A stretch of 64,000 bases of DNA, taken from assembly GCA_022828595.1 (NCBI GenBank), contig JAKGHH010000007.1, positions 37,572,356-37,636,355 on the forward strand, written 5' to 3'. Numbering within the stretch: the stretch's first letter is position 1; every line of letters begins with the position of its first letter. The DNA comes from Nelumbo lutea (taxonomy: Eukaryota; Streptophyta; Magnoliopsida; Proteales; Nelumbonaceae). Below are positions 11,527 through 22,985 of the stretch, one piece after another. Position numbers and translations under genes: made by a program. The notes beneath the pieces are model-generated. The model worked only from the letters and a program-made list of their open reading frames with translations, was not told the DNA's origin and made no database searches.

Positions 11527-13370
11527 TGAAAAATTCCCAATAGGTGCCTTGTATTTTAGGCCGAGTGCCAAGTACTCGAACTTTAAAACGCGACAATCTA
11601 ATACCCAAACTTTTGAAATGCAACAATCTAGTACTTGTTGTTAAGCAGTCGTTAAGTGTCATAGGAAAAGACACAAATGCCCTTCAAGAATCATCTAACT
11701 TTCTTTATCAACCGTCTGTTAATAGGTGACCCAGGTGTTCCATTACTAGTTGATAAAGCAACAATTGTGTAAGAAATTCCCTTCAAGCAACCCCCGGTCT
11801 TCCTTTTTCTTTCTTCGCTATTCATTACCCTTTCCGACAAGAAACAAAGGAGTTGCAGCAACGAAACTCCTCTATTACTCTCATTTAACTAACCCCTTTT
11901 GGCACAAACCCAATCAATACCCAACCCCATTCTACTCCACATCGATCCCCCTTAGTATTCCACTGTCTTCAAGCTCTCTTATCCCATCAGCCCCATCCTG
12001 TATAGCTTCAGCATTTGGACAGGAAAGATCAACACAATGGCCATACAGATCTCACCAGTTGAAGAAACTCAATCCTGCATCTCACCTTGCTCCCGTGAGG
12101 TTATATCTGCTCAAAGGCAAATGGCTTGAAGCAAAAACTGGTCGAACCTCCTCTATTTTTTCTATATACATCATCCATGGAGTAGATTTGGTCGTAGCAA
12201 TTGTTGCTGGAGCTCCCTTTCATAACCAACTAGCATAGCTTACACTTAGCATTTCTACCCCTGTTCGAAGACAAATAGAATGCGCCAAAAATCCAGTTGG
12301 AGCTTTCTCCTTTGATTCTTTCATTTTCTTTCTCCTATATTTCACACTACTATTGGAGCTTGAGGGAGGGAGAGAGAGTCAATAGAGTTGGCGAGGGGAT
12401 TTCCCCATACCAGCTCCGGTAAGCTCTCTGCATCGACTCATCTCTGTAACAACCTATTTCTCATGGTGTGGGTCATTGACTTGGAGGCTGGATATCGTCC
12501 AAGCTGGTTCAATTTAATGTGTATTTCCTCCATGCATAGAGTCCCTTGACCACAAGCATCTGTTATCACAACACTCTGTAGCATCAGATGGTCGACAATT
12601 ATCTGTAAGATGGCCGGAGGCCATCTTCAGCGGTTATCTATAATGTGTTAAGCGTCTGTTATCATAGGTAGTTAAGCGCCGATCATCTTAAGCGATGGTT
12701 AAGCATCTATAATGTTGCAGATGTTTGCAACCATCCTTAAGATGGTCATCTACAACACTACATGCGCTTAACACACATTATTGAATTGAATGACAAGGAA
12801 GGGATGAATGATTTGTTCACACATTACAAATAATCGCCGTCTGTAATGTTGCAGATGGTTAACCATCACTTACACATTACAGATAATCGTTGTCTATAAT
12901 GACAAAGGGAGGGATGAGGCATATGTTCTCACAACACTCCGAAGCATCAGATGGATGGATGGTTGGCGCTTAACCATCCATCTTAAGTGCTTGCAACACA
13001 TCCATCTTGTAGATGGAGAGGGAACTGATCGTCTACTTCAAGACTCTGGCCGGAGAGCATAGCAGTTGAAGCTTGAAAGTTTGAAACGAATGAAATTCAT
13101 AAATAAAGGCCTTAAATCGTTAATGAAATGGCGAGCGTCTTGGTCTGGACCGTTGAGAGCTTTGGCTTTGTTTCAAGAAGATGATGAATAATGTGTTTTA
13201 TTTTTAAGGGCAATTTTAACATTTTCAAAAGTCTTATATCGCACATGAGGTCACATGATATACATAATTGACGGTTCATTAACGGTAGGTACTAGATTGT
13301 CTCATTTTAAAGTTCAGGTACTAAATTGGCACTCAGCCTAAAGTACAAGGTACCTATTGGGAATTTTCCC
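11527..13370. mobile_element. Mutator-like element B, inserted in the terminal repeat of element A
   Basis: Left end TGAAAAATTCCCAATAGG and right end, read inward, GGGAAAATTCCCAATAGG start inverted repeats of about 170 bp (CCTTGTA.TTTAGGC.GAGTGCC shared). The 9-bp direct repeat TTTTGAAAA flanks it at 11518-11526 and 13371-13379, the size made by Mutator-family transposases. An open frame of 162 codons at 11750-12238 has no recognised domain and could be captured or fortuitous. No transposase is visible. Confidence 0.8.
12540..13020. repeat. Complex internal repeat region of element B
   Basis: Words such as TTAAGCG, CATCTTAAG, AGATGG and ACATTACAGATAATCG recur in both orientations many times over about 480 bp. 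CACAACACTCYGWAGCATCA occurs at about 12566 and 12927. This looks like a decayed array or a further nested element whose borders I cannot set. Confidence 0.5.
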
Positions 13371-13411
13371 TTTTGAAAATAGATGATTAAATTTTGGTCA
13401 ACTTATTTGAG

Positions 13412-14412
13412 TTAAGCATTTGCATGTGATGTTAATACCCAAAATTAAAGATCTGAATCATATCTTCTCTCTGATACACCTATCTTGATATGAGTATAGT
13501 GTGCAAAGGATTCAAATGAGCTGTTTGGGCTTAAGTTCAGCATGATAATTGGATGATATTTTTTATTCAAACATTAGTAGATGCAGTTCATGGAGATAGT
13601 AATGGTTTGAATTGTCATATGGAGTTTTTTATTTACTTTTGACTCTTGGGAAGAATACTGTTATGCTATTATTTCTAACCTCTTTTACATGATGACATAT
13701 GCAGGGACGGATAGTGAAGGATGAAGTGTTCTTTTGAGGTTTTGAAGATAGCCATTAGCTGGTGAGAAGACTCCATTAACTTATGTTTGGGTTTTTGTCT
13801 GTCCTATCACTGCCTCTCTCTCCCTCTCTCTGTTTCCCCACCACACCTGGCGGAAACCACCATGAATTTTCCCTCCAGACCCTCATTTTTCTCCCTCTTC
13901 ACGGCCTAAGACAAAGCTCTCTTAAACTGAAATAAACACAGAAATAAGTATAGTACCTAGGTTTCCATTTGTCCAACCGTTCAACCCTTTTCCGGTCAAT
14001 GTATGTGAACATCCTATTGAAATTGGGTGCTACTTCATGGCTAAGAGAGGAGCCACCACCCTATCAATGACTTAAGAAGGGAGTGGTGGGCCTCCCAAGT
14101 AAGAGAAATAAAGAAAAGAAATAGATGACTCCTAAACAAAAATTAAGGCATGATTCTAGACATCCAAGGGAGGGAGAGGAAATGTGTTAGGAACCCCTCA
14201 CCCTTTATCATCTTGTACATGCCAATCTAGTGATAATTCAAGCTAACTTGATAGCCTAAAAGCCTTTACCGATTAAAAGAGGAAGTTACCACAAAGGAGA
14301 TATCCTCTCATGTGGCTCCATCTCATCTTCTCCCTCTTTCCGGGTGTGGGAAACTCTTATAGGAGCAAAGGGATAGTTGTCTATACAACCATCCCCTCTT
14401 TATCCAAAGCTT
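13412..14412. other. No recognised features
   Basis: About 1 kb between element A and the gypsy element. No coding similarity, repeat or element end was recognised. Confidence 0.4.
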
Positions 14413-14495
14413 CCTTATGGAGGGTGATTTGGCCCAACCTCATAATGAGGGGATACGCGGACATGACTCGACATAAGTGACAACTCAGCATAACG
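14413..14495 (+). repeat. 5' LTR start of the gypsy element
   Basis: TTATGGAGGGTGATTTGGCC here corresponds to TGATGGAGGGTGATTTGGCC at 25273; the initial TG is changed to TA. Similarity of the two copies ends at ..CATAACGA near 14495. The rest of the LTR probably runs several hundred bases but cannot be bounded because the other copy is truncated. Confidence 0.7.
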
Positions 14496-14740
14496 AGCTC
14501 GCTATAACCCAGCCTAACAACTCGCCATGAATGACAGCTCGCTACAAGATAATACTCTGTTGCCCCAAGCTAAGATTCTCCCAAGTAGGGAGCATCCCAG
14601 ACTGAAGACACTTCGGGTTAAGCTCGTCAGCTCCCTAACTAGAATAAGCTCAAATGCAGTAAGTCTAGCAGCTCCAACTGTATCAGTAACAAGCACTGCA
14701 CCATGTTTGTCAATAGCAGTACCAGCAGCAGTTCCCACTA

Positions 14741-16260
14741 TTGCCTTTGAACCAGCAGTCGGTTCCACCTCGGCATTCGGCCACACAGCAAGCTATGCTT
14801 CTCCGTCGGAGCGAACGCCCCTCTCGCCGAGGAGAGACCTCTCAGACCCAGAATCCTCCTAGGAGCCAAGTCTTGTCCCACGGTAGGAGGGAGAAACTAG
14901 TTACTCCCACCTTGCCGCACGTGGTCGGGTCGGGAGATTCTCAGCCTAATAGACCCACATCATCTCGACATTCAGAGTTTGAGATCCTGCTTGTAGAAAA
15001 CCGGTTCGAGGTCCTGGCCACAGACTCTAGACAAGGTCTCTCAATCCACAGCCATCACTAGTAGTCCAAGACACTCCCGGCAGAACCATGCTTGACAACA
15101 CAGAGGCCAGCAGCACCAATGCGGAGCTGACAAAGAAGCAACGGAGACGCCGTAGAGCTCGCCGAGCTACAACCCTGAACTTGCCTGAACTCTTCAAAGG
15201 GAAGGAAGAAGCGAGTTCGGGAGCAGTGAAAGCCACTCCGCTCCTCTCTATGCCATCTCCCCAGTCTCCCGAACTCCTAGTTGTCCCGATGCCAAAAGAT
15301 TTCAAGGTACCTCCCCTGGACAAGTATGATGGATCATTCGATCCGAATGATCATGTAGATTCTTTTTAGTCCTAGATGCACTTAGTCAGGGTAGGTGAGT
15401 CCTGCATATGTGTAGCTTTCTCTACTACATTTAAGGGGGTAGCTCGCACATGGTATAGAAACCTTGCACCCGGGACAATCAAGAGTTGGGCGCAGTTCGT
15501 GCAGATTTTCACCTCATACTTTATCACCAGCAAGAGGTGTTTAGGGTCCCAAGAAAGCCTTCTCGGCATAGTCCAGAGGGAGGGGGAATCTATCCACAGT
15601 TATATCAAGAGATTCAATGATGCATGTCTGTAGATACCTGATCTAAACCATGCAGTGAGGCTCACAACAGCCAAAAGAGGCATAACACACAAAGAGTTCA
15701 AGTGGCACATGGTTTCCATCAAGCCCAAGGACGTAACCGAATTCCTTAAGCTTGCGGACCAGTTCATCAGAACAGAGTAGGAGATGAGCCAGAAGAATGA
15801 GAACCCACCAGAGAAGAGGAAAAGAGAAGGTGAGACCTCAACTAACAGGGACAATAAGAGGAAGAAAGATCCAGCTCGGGGAGGAAAGCCAGACCAGTCT
15901 TTCCAAGCTCCTCCAGTTGAAAGGACGAACTACATGCCCTTGAACGTGAAGCGAACATAAATCCTCATGGTGATCAAGGATGCGTCTTATGTGAAGTGGC
16001 CACTACGGATGAGAGGAGACCCGAATACTAGAAATAAAAATTTGTATTGCCATTTTCATAGAGATCATGGTCACAACATCGAAAATTGTAAAACCCTCTG
16101 CGATGAGATAGAAGAACTCATCCGTTGTTGGTATTTGAGAAATTTTGTACAAAGTTATAATAAAACGGGATGACAGGGGGCCAAGGTAGAGACGCTTCTG
16201 AGTCTAGCAACAGGCAAAATGAGCAGTCGTAGAAGTAGCCACCCAAAGAGAGGCCAGTTC
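14741..16260 (+). pseudogene. gag of the gypsy element, broken by stops and frameshifts
   Basis: Consecutive plus-strand frames cover the gag: an N-terminal Arg/Ser-rich part (14741-15061), KDFKVPPLDKYDGSFDPNDH (15088-15369), the retrotransposon gag core with ARTWYRNLAPGTIKSWAQF and GESIHSYIKRFNDACL (15376-15633), and a nucleocapsid-like segment YCHFHRDHGHNIENCKTLCD (15967-16173). Stops at about 15367, 15631, 15776 and 15957 break it. It would form the particle core and bind RNA if intact. Confidence 0.8.
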
Positions 16261-16407
16261 GGTGAACAATCCAAATGATCACCGGCGGATCGATCGTCGC
16301 GGGCTGCACCTCAGCCGCAGCAAGGACCTCGACTCGTGAGGTCAAAAGAGAAGAGCAGAATCCCCCAAAGCGGCCATGGATAGAGGAATCGATTTTCTTC
16401 ACCAAAG

Positions 16408-17154
16408 ATGATGCACGGAGTCCAGTACCCCCACAATGACGCGTTTGTTGTAAAGATGAGAATCAATGATTTCGAGGTAAGGCGTGTCCTTGTCGACTTC
16501 GACAGTTCGACGGATATACTCTTCAAGGCCGCGTTTAACAAACTTCAGCTACGGCGAAGCGATCTCAAGCCCGCAAGCACTCCCTTGGTGGGCTTTAGCG
16601 GAGAGGAAGTCAGGCCCCTGGGGAGAGTTACAATACCTGTGGAGGTCAGCACATGGCCTAGTATTGTGAGATTCGACCACACTTTTCTAGTGGTCGCGAC
16701 TCCCTTCCCGTACAATGCCATAATAGGTCGGCCAATCACCCACGCTTTATGTGTAATGGTATCCACCTATTACTTGGCTATGAAGTTTCCAACAGACTTT
16801 GGACTAGGGGTAGCGTGGGGCAACCAACTCAAGTCTCACAAATGCTACGTCGCCGTCCTGAAAGGGAAAGCCATCGTGGCCGATGACCTCGAGTTAGAGC
16901 AACCTGTGGACCAGCATGAAGAGCGAGCTATGCCCATAGAAGAGACGATCGTTGTACCTACTTCGACAAATGATCCAGCTTGGACTCTCCAGATTGGCGC
17001 TTCAATTGAGGAGCCTCTACGATCTCAACTGGTAAGCTTTCTACTTAAAAATTTAGATGTTTTTACATGGTCTGCGACAGAGATGCCCGACATAGACCCC
17101 AGAGACATTACTCACAAACTGAACACTGATCCTGTAGTTAGGCCCGTTAGATAG
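16408..17154 (+). pseudogene. Aspartic protease and RT N-terminal linker of the gypsy element
   Basis: A 248-codon frame. Residues 27-39 read VLVDFDSSTDILF, where active elements of this group have VD-x-GSS-ADILF, so the flap-side Gly of the catalytic D-x-G triad is Asp here. PFPYNAIIGRP follows at about residue 99. The end, MPDIDPRDITHKLNTDPVVR, is the usual lead into RT. A TAG stop follows where the frame should continue into KKRNLAPER. Confidence 0.8.
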
Positions 17155-18222
17155 AAGAAACGCAACCTAGCCCCAGAGCGTTGGAGAGCAGTCGACGAGG
17201 AGGTTGGGAAGCTCCTCGCAGCCGATTTCATCAGGGAGGTCCATTACCCAAGCTGGGTAGCCAACCCCGTTATGGTAAAAAAGGCTAATGGTAAATGGTG
17301 CATGTGCGTTGATTATACCGACTTGAATCAAGCTTGCCCAAAAAGACTGCTTCCCACTTCCCAAGATAAACCGTTTGGTGGACGCAACCTCAGGGCATGG
17401 GTTGCTGAGCTTCTTTGATGCTTACTCGGGTTATAATCAGATCATAATGGACCCTGTCGATGAGGAAAAAGTGGCCTTCATAACCGAACTAGGCCTATAC
17501 TGCTAAAGGATCATGCCCTTTGGGCTGAAAAACGCCGGGACTACTTTTCAAAGACTTGTAAACCAATTGTTTGAGCCATTGATCGGCAAAAAAGTAGAGT
17601 GCTATGTAGACGACATGATCGTCAAAACCCAGTTTTCGAATGATTTAACATGAAATTAAACCCAAACAAGTGCATTTTCGGTGTCACCTCGGGTAAATTC
17701 TTAGGTTACATCGTCAATCGTCGTGGCATTGAGGCCAACCCCAATAAAATAAAGGCCATCTTAGATATGAGACCACCCCAGAAATTGAAGGAGGTTAAGA
17801 GGTTGAACAGTTGCATAGCTGCTCTAACCCACTTCATGTCTAAATCGGTAGATTGTTGCATGCCTTTCTTTAAGGCAATTAAAAGAAGCAATGACTTCGA
17901 ATGGACCGAAGAGTGCCAACTCGCTTTTGACGAGCTGAAAAGGTACCTCGTTAGTAGTCCAGTGTTAACTCAATCCAAGGAGGGAGATATTTTGGAGCTG
18001 TACCTCTCTGCGAGTGACGAGGTAGTCAGAACGGTACTGATAAAAAAAGTAGATCGGGTCCAACGACCCATCTATTATGTTAGCAAAGTGTTGCAGGAAG
18101 TAGAGACGAGATATCCAGAGATTGAAAAGTTTGTGTACGTGCTAGTTGTTGCAGCTCGGAGACTTCGATCATACTTTCAAGCTCATAAGATCATCGTCCT
18201 CACCAATAAGCCTCTGAGGAGA
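17155..18222 (+). pseudogene. Reverse transcriptase and start of RNase H of the gypsy element
   Basis: The frame continues after the stop with RWRAVDEEVGKLLAADFIRE and ANGKWCMCVDYTDLNQACPK, breaks by a frameshift near 17340, then SFFDAYSGYNQI, MPFGLKNAGTTFQRLV and the YVDD active site at 17603-17614. Compared with the second gypsy element, about 43 bp are missing just after 17645. The next frame (17650-18234) runs LNPNKCIFGVTSGKFLGYIV through to PIYYVSKVL and ends at the copia junction within RNase H. Confidence 0.85.
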
Positions 18223-18230
18223 TTGAGAGC

Positions 18231-18923
18231 ATGAGAGACGTTCCCTATGCCTCAGCCGTAGGGAGCATCATGTATGCCATGCTGTGCACTCGCCCTGACA
18301 TTGCTCAGGCGGTGAGTGTGGTAAGCAGATTCCAGGCAAACCCAGGGCAGGAGCATTGGACTGCTGTGAAGAACATACTCAAATACCTTCGAAGGACAAA
18401 AGAGTTTTGTCTGGTATTCGATGGTAGTTCACTGCAAGTTCTAGGGTATACCGATGCCGATTTCCAGTCGGATCCAGATGATAGAAAGTCTACATCTCGG
18501 TATGTTTTCACGATAGGATCGTGTGCTGTTTGCTGAAAAAGCAGCAAATAGGGGTCCACTGCAGACTCCATAACCGAGGCCAAGTACAATGCCACAAGTG
18601 AAGCTGCCAAGGAAGCCGTGTGGATGAAGAAGTTCATACACGAATTGGGAGCGATTCCATCTAGCACATCTCCCATCCCGTTGTTGTGTGACAACAATGG
18701 AGCGATCGCCCAGGCTAAAGAGCCTCGGGCTCACTCGAAGTTAAAGCACATCGAGAGAAAGTACCATGTACTGCAGGAGATCGTTGGTAGAGGGGACGTC
18801 CAGATTCAGAAGGTAGCATCAGCGGATAATGTGGCAGATCCATTGACTAAGCCACTGACACAGAAGGTGTTTGAGAAACACGTGGAAAGTATGGGACTCC
18901 GGCTTGTACCAGATTGGACCTAA
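18231..18923 (+). pseudogene. Copia RT C-terminus and RNase H
   Basis: Two frames (18231-18536 and 18618-18923) give the copia RNase H with the D of YTDADF and the D of LLCDNNGA. The link between them, GSTADSITEAKYNATSEA-like in another reading of 18555-18615, is interrupted by a TGA after CAVC. Integrase, gag and most of RT are absent. Confidence 0.8.
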
Positions 18924-18938
18924 GTGCAAAGTGGGAGC

Positions 18939-20855
18939 TGTTAGACAGTTTTTGTATGCCCTTAGCTTCAATCCGATTTGATGTACTTTTGTTATTTAAT
19001 GGAGATAAATAAAGTACATGTTTGATTCATGTTGTTTGGTTTAATTCTGTGTAAGACCCTAAAACTAGACACTTATAGAGACTCGTGTTAGTTTTAAATG
19101 TTCATAGCCGATTGGATAAATCTGGGGAGATTTATCCTGCCAAGGTTGATACTGGTGTGCCACCAAGTGTTGGGATGGCCTGTCTCAGCCACCAGGGTAG
19201 GACCCAAGGCACATGCAGTATGGGATTACTCGAATCCTTGAACCGGACCAGATTTCCAGTGTTGCCCTGGACCTTGGAGACAGATGGGCAAAACTGGAAA
19301 GTTACACCTAACCCCTAGACTCGATTATGACACTTCACTAGGTGTCGGATCGGGCTGTCTTTGATATGCCAATCAGTGAGATCCTTAGATGGGGATCAAA
19401 ACCTAGGTATGTTGGGACAGTCTGAGAATTCATCTGAGTGGGTGATCATAGTGACAGGATTAGCCCCTTTGTCGGACAAAGGGTAATGATCGGGAATGCA
19501 CTCTCCCTGATGGAAACCAAACTGCCGGCAAGTTGATTTCAATCGTTGGAATTTTGTTTTGCAAAATTAATATATTTATATATATATATGTACGGTTTCA
19601 AATTGTTTGCAAATGGTTTTAATTCCCGGGATCCATGTGAGAGGAGAGTGCGGCACTGTTCCTTGCAGCCGAGGGAGAGGTCCTCTCTTATCGGGCAGTG
19701 TTTGATCATTAAGGGCTGAGAGGTTAAGTGTAAGACCATTTAGGGTAGTACCTGATGGGCTAATCTTGCACCTGCCCACAGTCCCTGGGTTTTTATAAGA
19801 TGGCTTGGCCCAGGGACCACTTAATGTAAGTGTTGGGCCCATAGGGTCCATATGATGGGCTCAGGGGTTTATTGAGTCTTTCAGTGAATTTGGTTGGGCC
19901 TTGTATTAAAGGCTGGGCCGAACCCATGTGGCTGGTGTGTAGATCAATGATTGGGTCCCATGCCATACAAAGAAGCCCAATTGAGCAGAAGATTGGAAAG
20001 TAATTAAACACTGAACACTTAATGGGCCAAAAGCCCATTTCGAGGTGGGCTGATATGATCATCCATCTATGGGGTGAATATGAGATTAATGTTAGTAAAA
20101 GGATTGGGCCTTTAACCCTATCACTCTTGGAGACCAAATTCAAATTAGATTTGAATCTGGTAACCTCCTGATAAGATCAGGAGTAAACTAACTTTATCTG
20201 TAGATAGGATTAAGATAATCCCCTATCCAAATACTGATTTGGATTGGGATAACTCCTCATTAGGAGGTTTCTTAATCAAGAAGAAAGGAGGAGAAACCCT
20301 TAGAGAGAAATATCAGATTTCGAACCACCCTTTTTGATAACAAGGGATACCTCCTGCGAATTGATATCAGATCTCATTCATACTCCAGAGAGAAAGAAAA
20401 GCAGTTCAGCCTTTTCGCCCTTGGAGTTCTCCTCCTGCCGCCGCCATCTACCTCTGCAAGATTCGATCTTTGCAGAAATAGGAAGTCGAGAAACCTGTTC
20501 TTGACATCAGTCTTGCAAAAAAGACTGAAAAAGACTCAGTGTTTAGTGTTTCCAGAGGGTTCTTGCGAAGGATCCAGTGTGTAGGACGCACCCTGCTGGT
20601 TCTGTTCCATCCACAGCTGTGTCATCTTCAGCAGAAACGGATCTTGGTGCATTCTTTGGGCGTGAACACCAACTTTGGGAGATACTGCTTCTCCGGATCA
20701 GGTATATCCCTCCCTTTTATCTTTTGGTACAGATCTGGTTTGATTATGGTTCAAGTAGGATCCTTGAATATTGTATTCTAAATCCAGGGAATATGATTCC
20801 TAGTTGGGAGAATGTAGGAAATTTTTGAAATTCGCCCCACCCATTCTGCAACCTT
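18939..20855 (+). repeat. Copia 3' LTR
   Basis: It starts TGTTAGACAGTTTTTGTATG right after the polypurine tract. The other end is near 20855 (..GAAATTCGCCCCACCCATTC). A second, diverged copy with the same start and the same AATTTTTGAAATTCG near its end is at 44173-45702. At about 1.9 kb it is long for copia. Confidence 0.75.
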
Positions 20856-20892
20856 TATGGCGTCCATTAGATGGATCCTAGCATTCTTTCAC

Positions 20893-22347
20893 AACCATGG
20901 TCGCCTACTTAGCCAAAGTCAGAGAGGCTCTGCTCAACTTCTAGCCCTACTTCATCAAGCAGATCCCGAGATCCGAGAACGCTGAGGCCAATGCCCTGTC
21001 CCGATTAGCCAGCACAAGCGATAACACCATGGGAATCGTGTACATAGAGAACCTGCCTCGGCCTAGCATTCTCGGGGGGTAGAGGAGGTCGCTCCTGTCG
21101 TACAAGCAGAGTTGAGCTAGATTGATCCACTCGCGAGCTACCTGCTACATGGGACCCTCCCTGCAGATCGTAATGCTGCTAGAAGGGTAGAGTGTCAGGC
21201 AGCCAAATACGTCATTATAGACGGACGATTGTACCGAATATCGTACACTATCCCTTATCTGTGTTGCTCACGACCTTTTGAAGCCGAGCTCGTGCTCTGC
21301 GACACTCATGAGGGTTTGTGCGGCGGAAACATGGGGGGCAGGGCTCTTGTCCAGAAGGCGCTACGACAAAGATATTATTGGCCAACGATGAAGGCAGATG
21401 CTATTGAGTTCGTGAGAAGGTGTGACAAGTGTAAGAAGGATGCCAACATCCACCACCAGCCCGCTGCCGACCTAAAGTACCTTACCATCCCATGGCCCTT
21501 TGCACAATGGGGGATTGATATACTCAAACCGTTTCCACCAGCGAGAGGACAGAGGAGGTTCTTAGTGGTAGCAATCGATTATTTCACTAAGTGGGTGGAG
21601 GCCGAACCTCTCGCAACGATCACGGGACGAAGTGTGCAAAATTTCTTATGGAAGAATATACTTTTCCTTTTCGGACTACCCCGAGTGCTCATCTCTGATA
21701 ACGGCAAAAAATTCGAGGACATTAAGTTCCAGAACTGGTGTAAGGACATGGGAATACAACAAAATTTCTCCTCGGTGGTGCACCCTCAAGCGAACGGTCA
21801 AACGGAGGTCACAAGCAGAGCCATCCTTCATGGACTGAAAGCACGCCTAGACCGAGCTAAAGGACTATCGGTAGATAAGCTGCCCAACGTACTATGGGCT
21901 TATCGAACCACAATGAAGACCGCAACGGGCGAGACCCCTTTCAACCTCACTTACAACATGGAGGCAGTGATCCCAGCCGAGACTGAGGTCCCTACACTAC
22001 GCCTGAAAGCATACGTCGACGAAGCAAACAAGGATGAACTATGCACCAACCTCGACCTATTTGATGAGGTACGGGACCTCGCATACATTAGGACCGTGGC
22101 CTACTAGCAGAGAGTAGCTCGGTACTATAACACTAAGGTCAAGAAGCGAAATCTCCGCGTTGGAGACCTGATTCTTCGTAAAGTCATGGTACCTAAGCCC
22201 GGTGTTGGTAAGCTCGGGCCAAATTGGAAAGGACCCTACCGAGTAAAGCGGGTACTCAAGGAAGGAACGTATGAGTTCGAAACCGTAGAAGGGAAGCCGG
22301 TACCTCGAGCATGGAATATTGTCAACCTAAGGCAATATTACTTGTAA
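20893..22347 (+). pseudogene. Integrase (and RNase H tail) of the gypsy element
   Basis: After the copia insert the RNase H tail (VAYLAKVREALLN, EANALSRLAS) leads to integrase. The zinc-binding motif has C-x2-C in RRCDKCKK but the second His is Asn (GGNMGGRAL; the second element has GRHLGGRAL). The core shows the D of WGIDIL, the D of LISDNGKKF and the E of NGQTEVTSRAILHGL. An in-frame TAG follows at 22105, then the C-terminal domain continues (VGDLILRKVM, GPNWKGPYRVKRVL) to a stop at 22347. Confidence 0.85.
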
Positions 22348-22359
22348 TTACCAAGTTGA

Positions 22360-22690
22360 GTGGACCACAAGGCGCTCCTTGAGCCTAAGGGCCAAAGTGT
22401 CGAGCTAAACCTCGACACTACAAGACTCAGTCGACTCCTTGGCATGGGCGAACTCCAGAAGTGAGTAGATCATAAGTCGTTCCTCAAGCCTAAGGGCCAA
22501 AGCGCCGAGCTAATAAAAGAACCTCGGCACCATATAAGACCCAGTCGCTTCTTTGGCATGGGCGAGCTCTAGAGGAGAGTGGACTATAAGTCACTCCCTT
22601 AGCCTAAGGGCTAAAATACCGAGCTAACAAAGGACCTCAGCACCATCAAAGACCTAGTTGCCTCTTTGGTATAGGCGAAGTGCTAAGGCA
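22360..22690 (+). repeat. Three-unit tandem repeat downstream of gypsy integrase
   Basis: Three diverged copies, starting near 22360, 22464 and 22577 (period about 104-113 bp), share AGCCTAAGGGCCAAAG.GCCGAGCTAA and CTTTGGCATGGGCGA. Such arrays between integrase and 3' LTR are common in this lineage. Confidence 0.75.
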
Positions 22691-22985
22691 CACCCAGCTC
22701 GGGTATGAATACCTGCAATGGTTGTTACGACATGTAGCCTGTGTGCAGACAGGTCGGGCGTATACCCTACAATGTCGCTCACTTCGACAAAGAAACCCCT
22801 ACCTCGGTCACCTAGCTCGATGACTCAATAGTTTAGATAAAATTACATAATTATGATAAAAAAGGAGGTAATTGCTCAACACTTTGCAAAAGGAGTATTT
22901 CATTAATTTTGTAGTTCATTACAAGGGAAAAAAAGGAACAAAAAACGTCGAGCTCACAGGCTCAAAATACAAAAGACCACTCGGA

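Larger units (their letters stand above)
10132..13403. mobile_element. Mutator-like element A (Pack-MULE) carrying a receptor-kinase gene piece
   Basis: The ends begin TGACCAAA inward on both sides and continue as long degenerate inverted repeats; both arms share GACAATCATAAAAATCTC and, a little further out, TAAAATACAAAA (about 10132-10310 and the complement of 11370-11526 plus 13380-13400). TATTTGAG occurs directly outside at 10124-10131 and 13404-13411, an 8- to 9-bp target duplication. The interior holds a minus-strand CCR-like kinase fragment. Element B is inserted in the right arm. Without B the element is about 1.4 kb. No transposase is present, so it would be non-autonomous. Confidence 0.7.
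18223..20880 (+). mobile_element. 5'-truncated Ty1/copia element with 3' LTR
   Basis: At about 18223 gypsy RNase H sequence changes abruptly to copia RT/RNase H: YASAVGSIMYAMLCTRPDIA and YTDADFQSDPDDRKSTSRY, then LLCDNNGAIAQAKEPRAHSK and VADPLTKPLTQKVFEKHVES to the stop at 18921. The polypurine tract AAGTGGGAGC precedes the LTR start TGTTAGACAG at 18939. Gypsy sequence resumes near 20893. No target duplication is visible and about 550 bp of gypsy sequence (most of RNase H) are missing at the junction, so it may have come by recombination. Confidence 0.8.

Noticed and set aside
11750..12238. 162-codon plus-strand frame inside element B
   Set aside because: No recognisable domain, low-complexity Ser/Pro content, and inside a transposon. 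Kept only as a note in the element entry.
14527..14862. A 111-codon frame before gag as a separate gene
   Set aside because: It lies in the LTR/leader of the gypsy element, overlaps the gag frame, and has no similarity I recognise.
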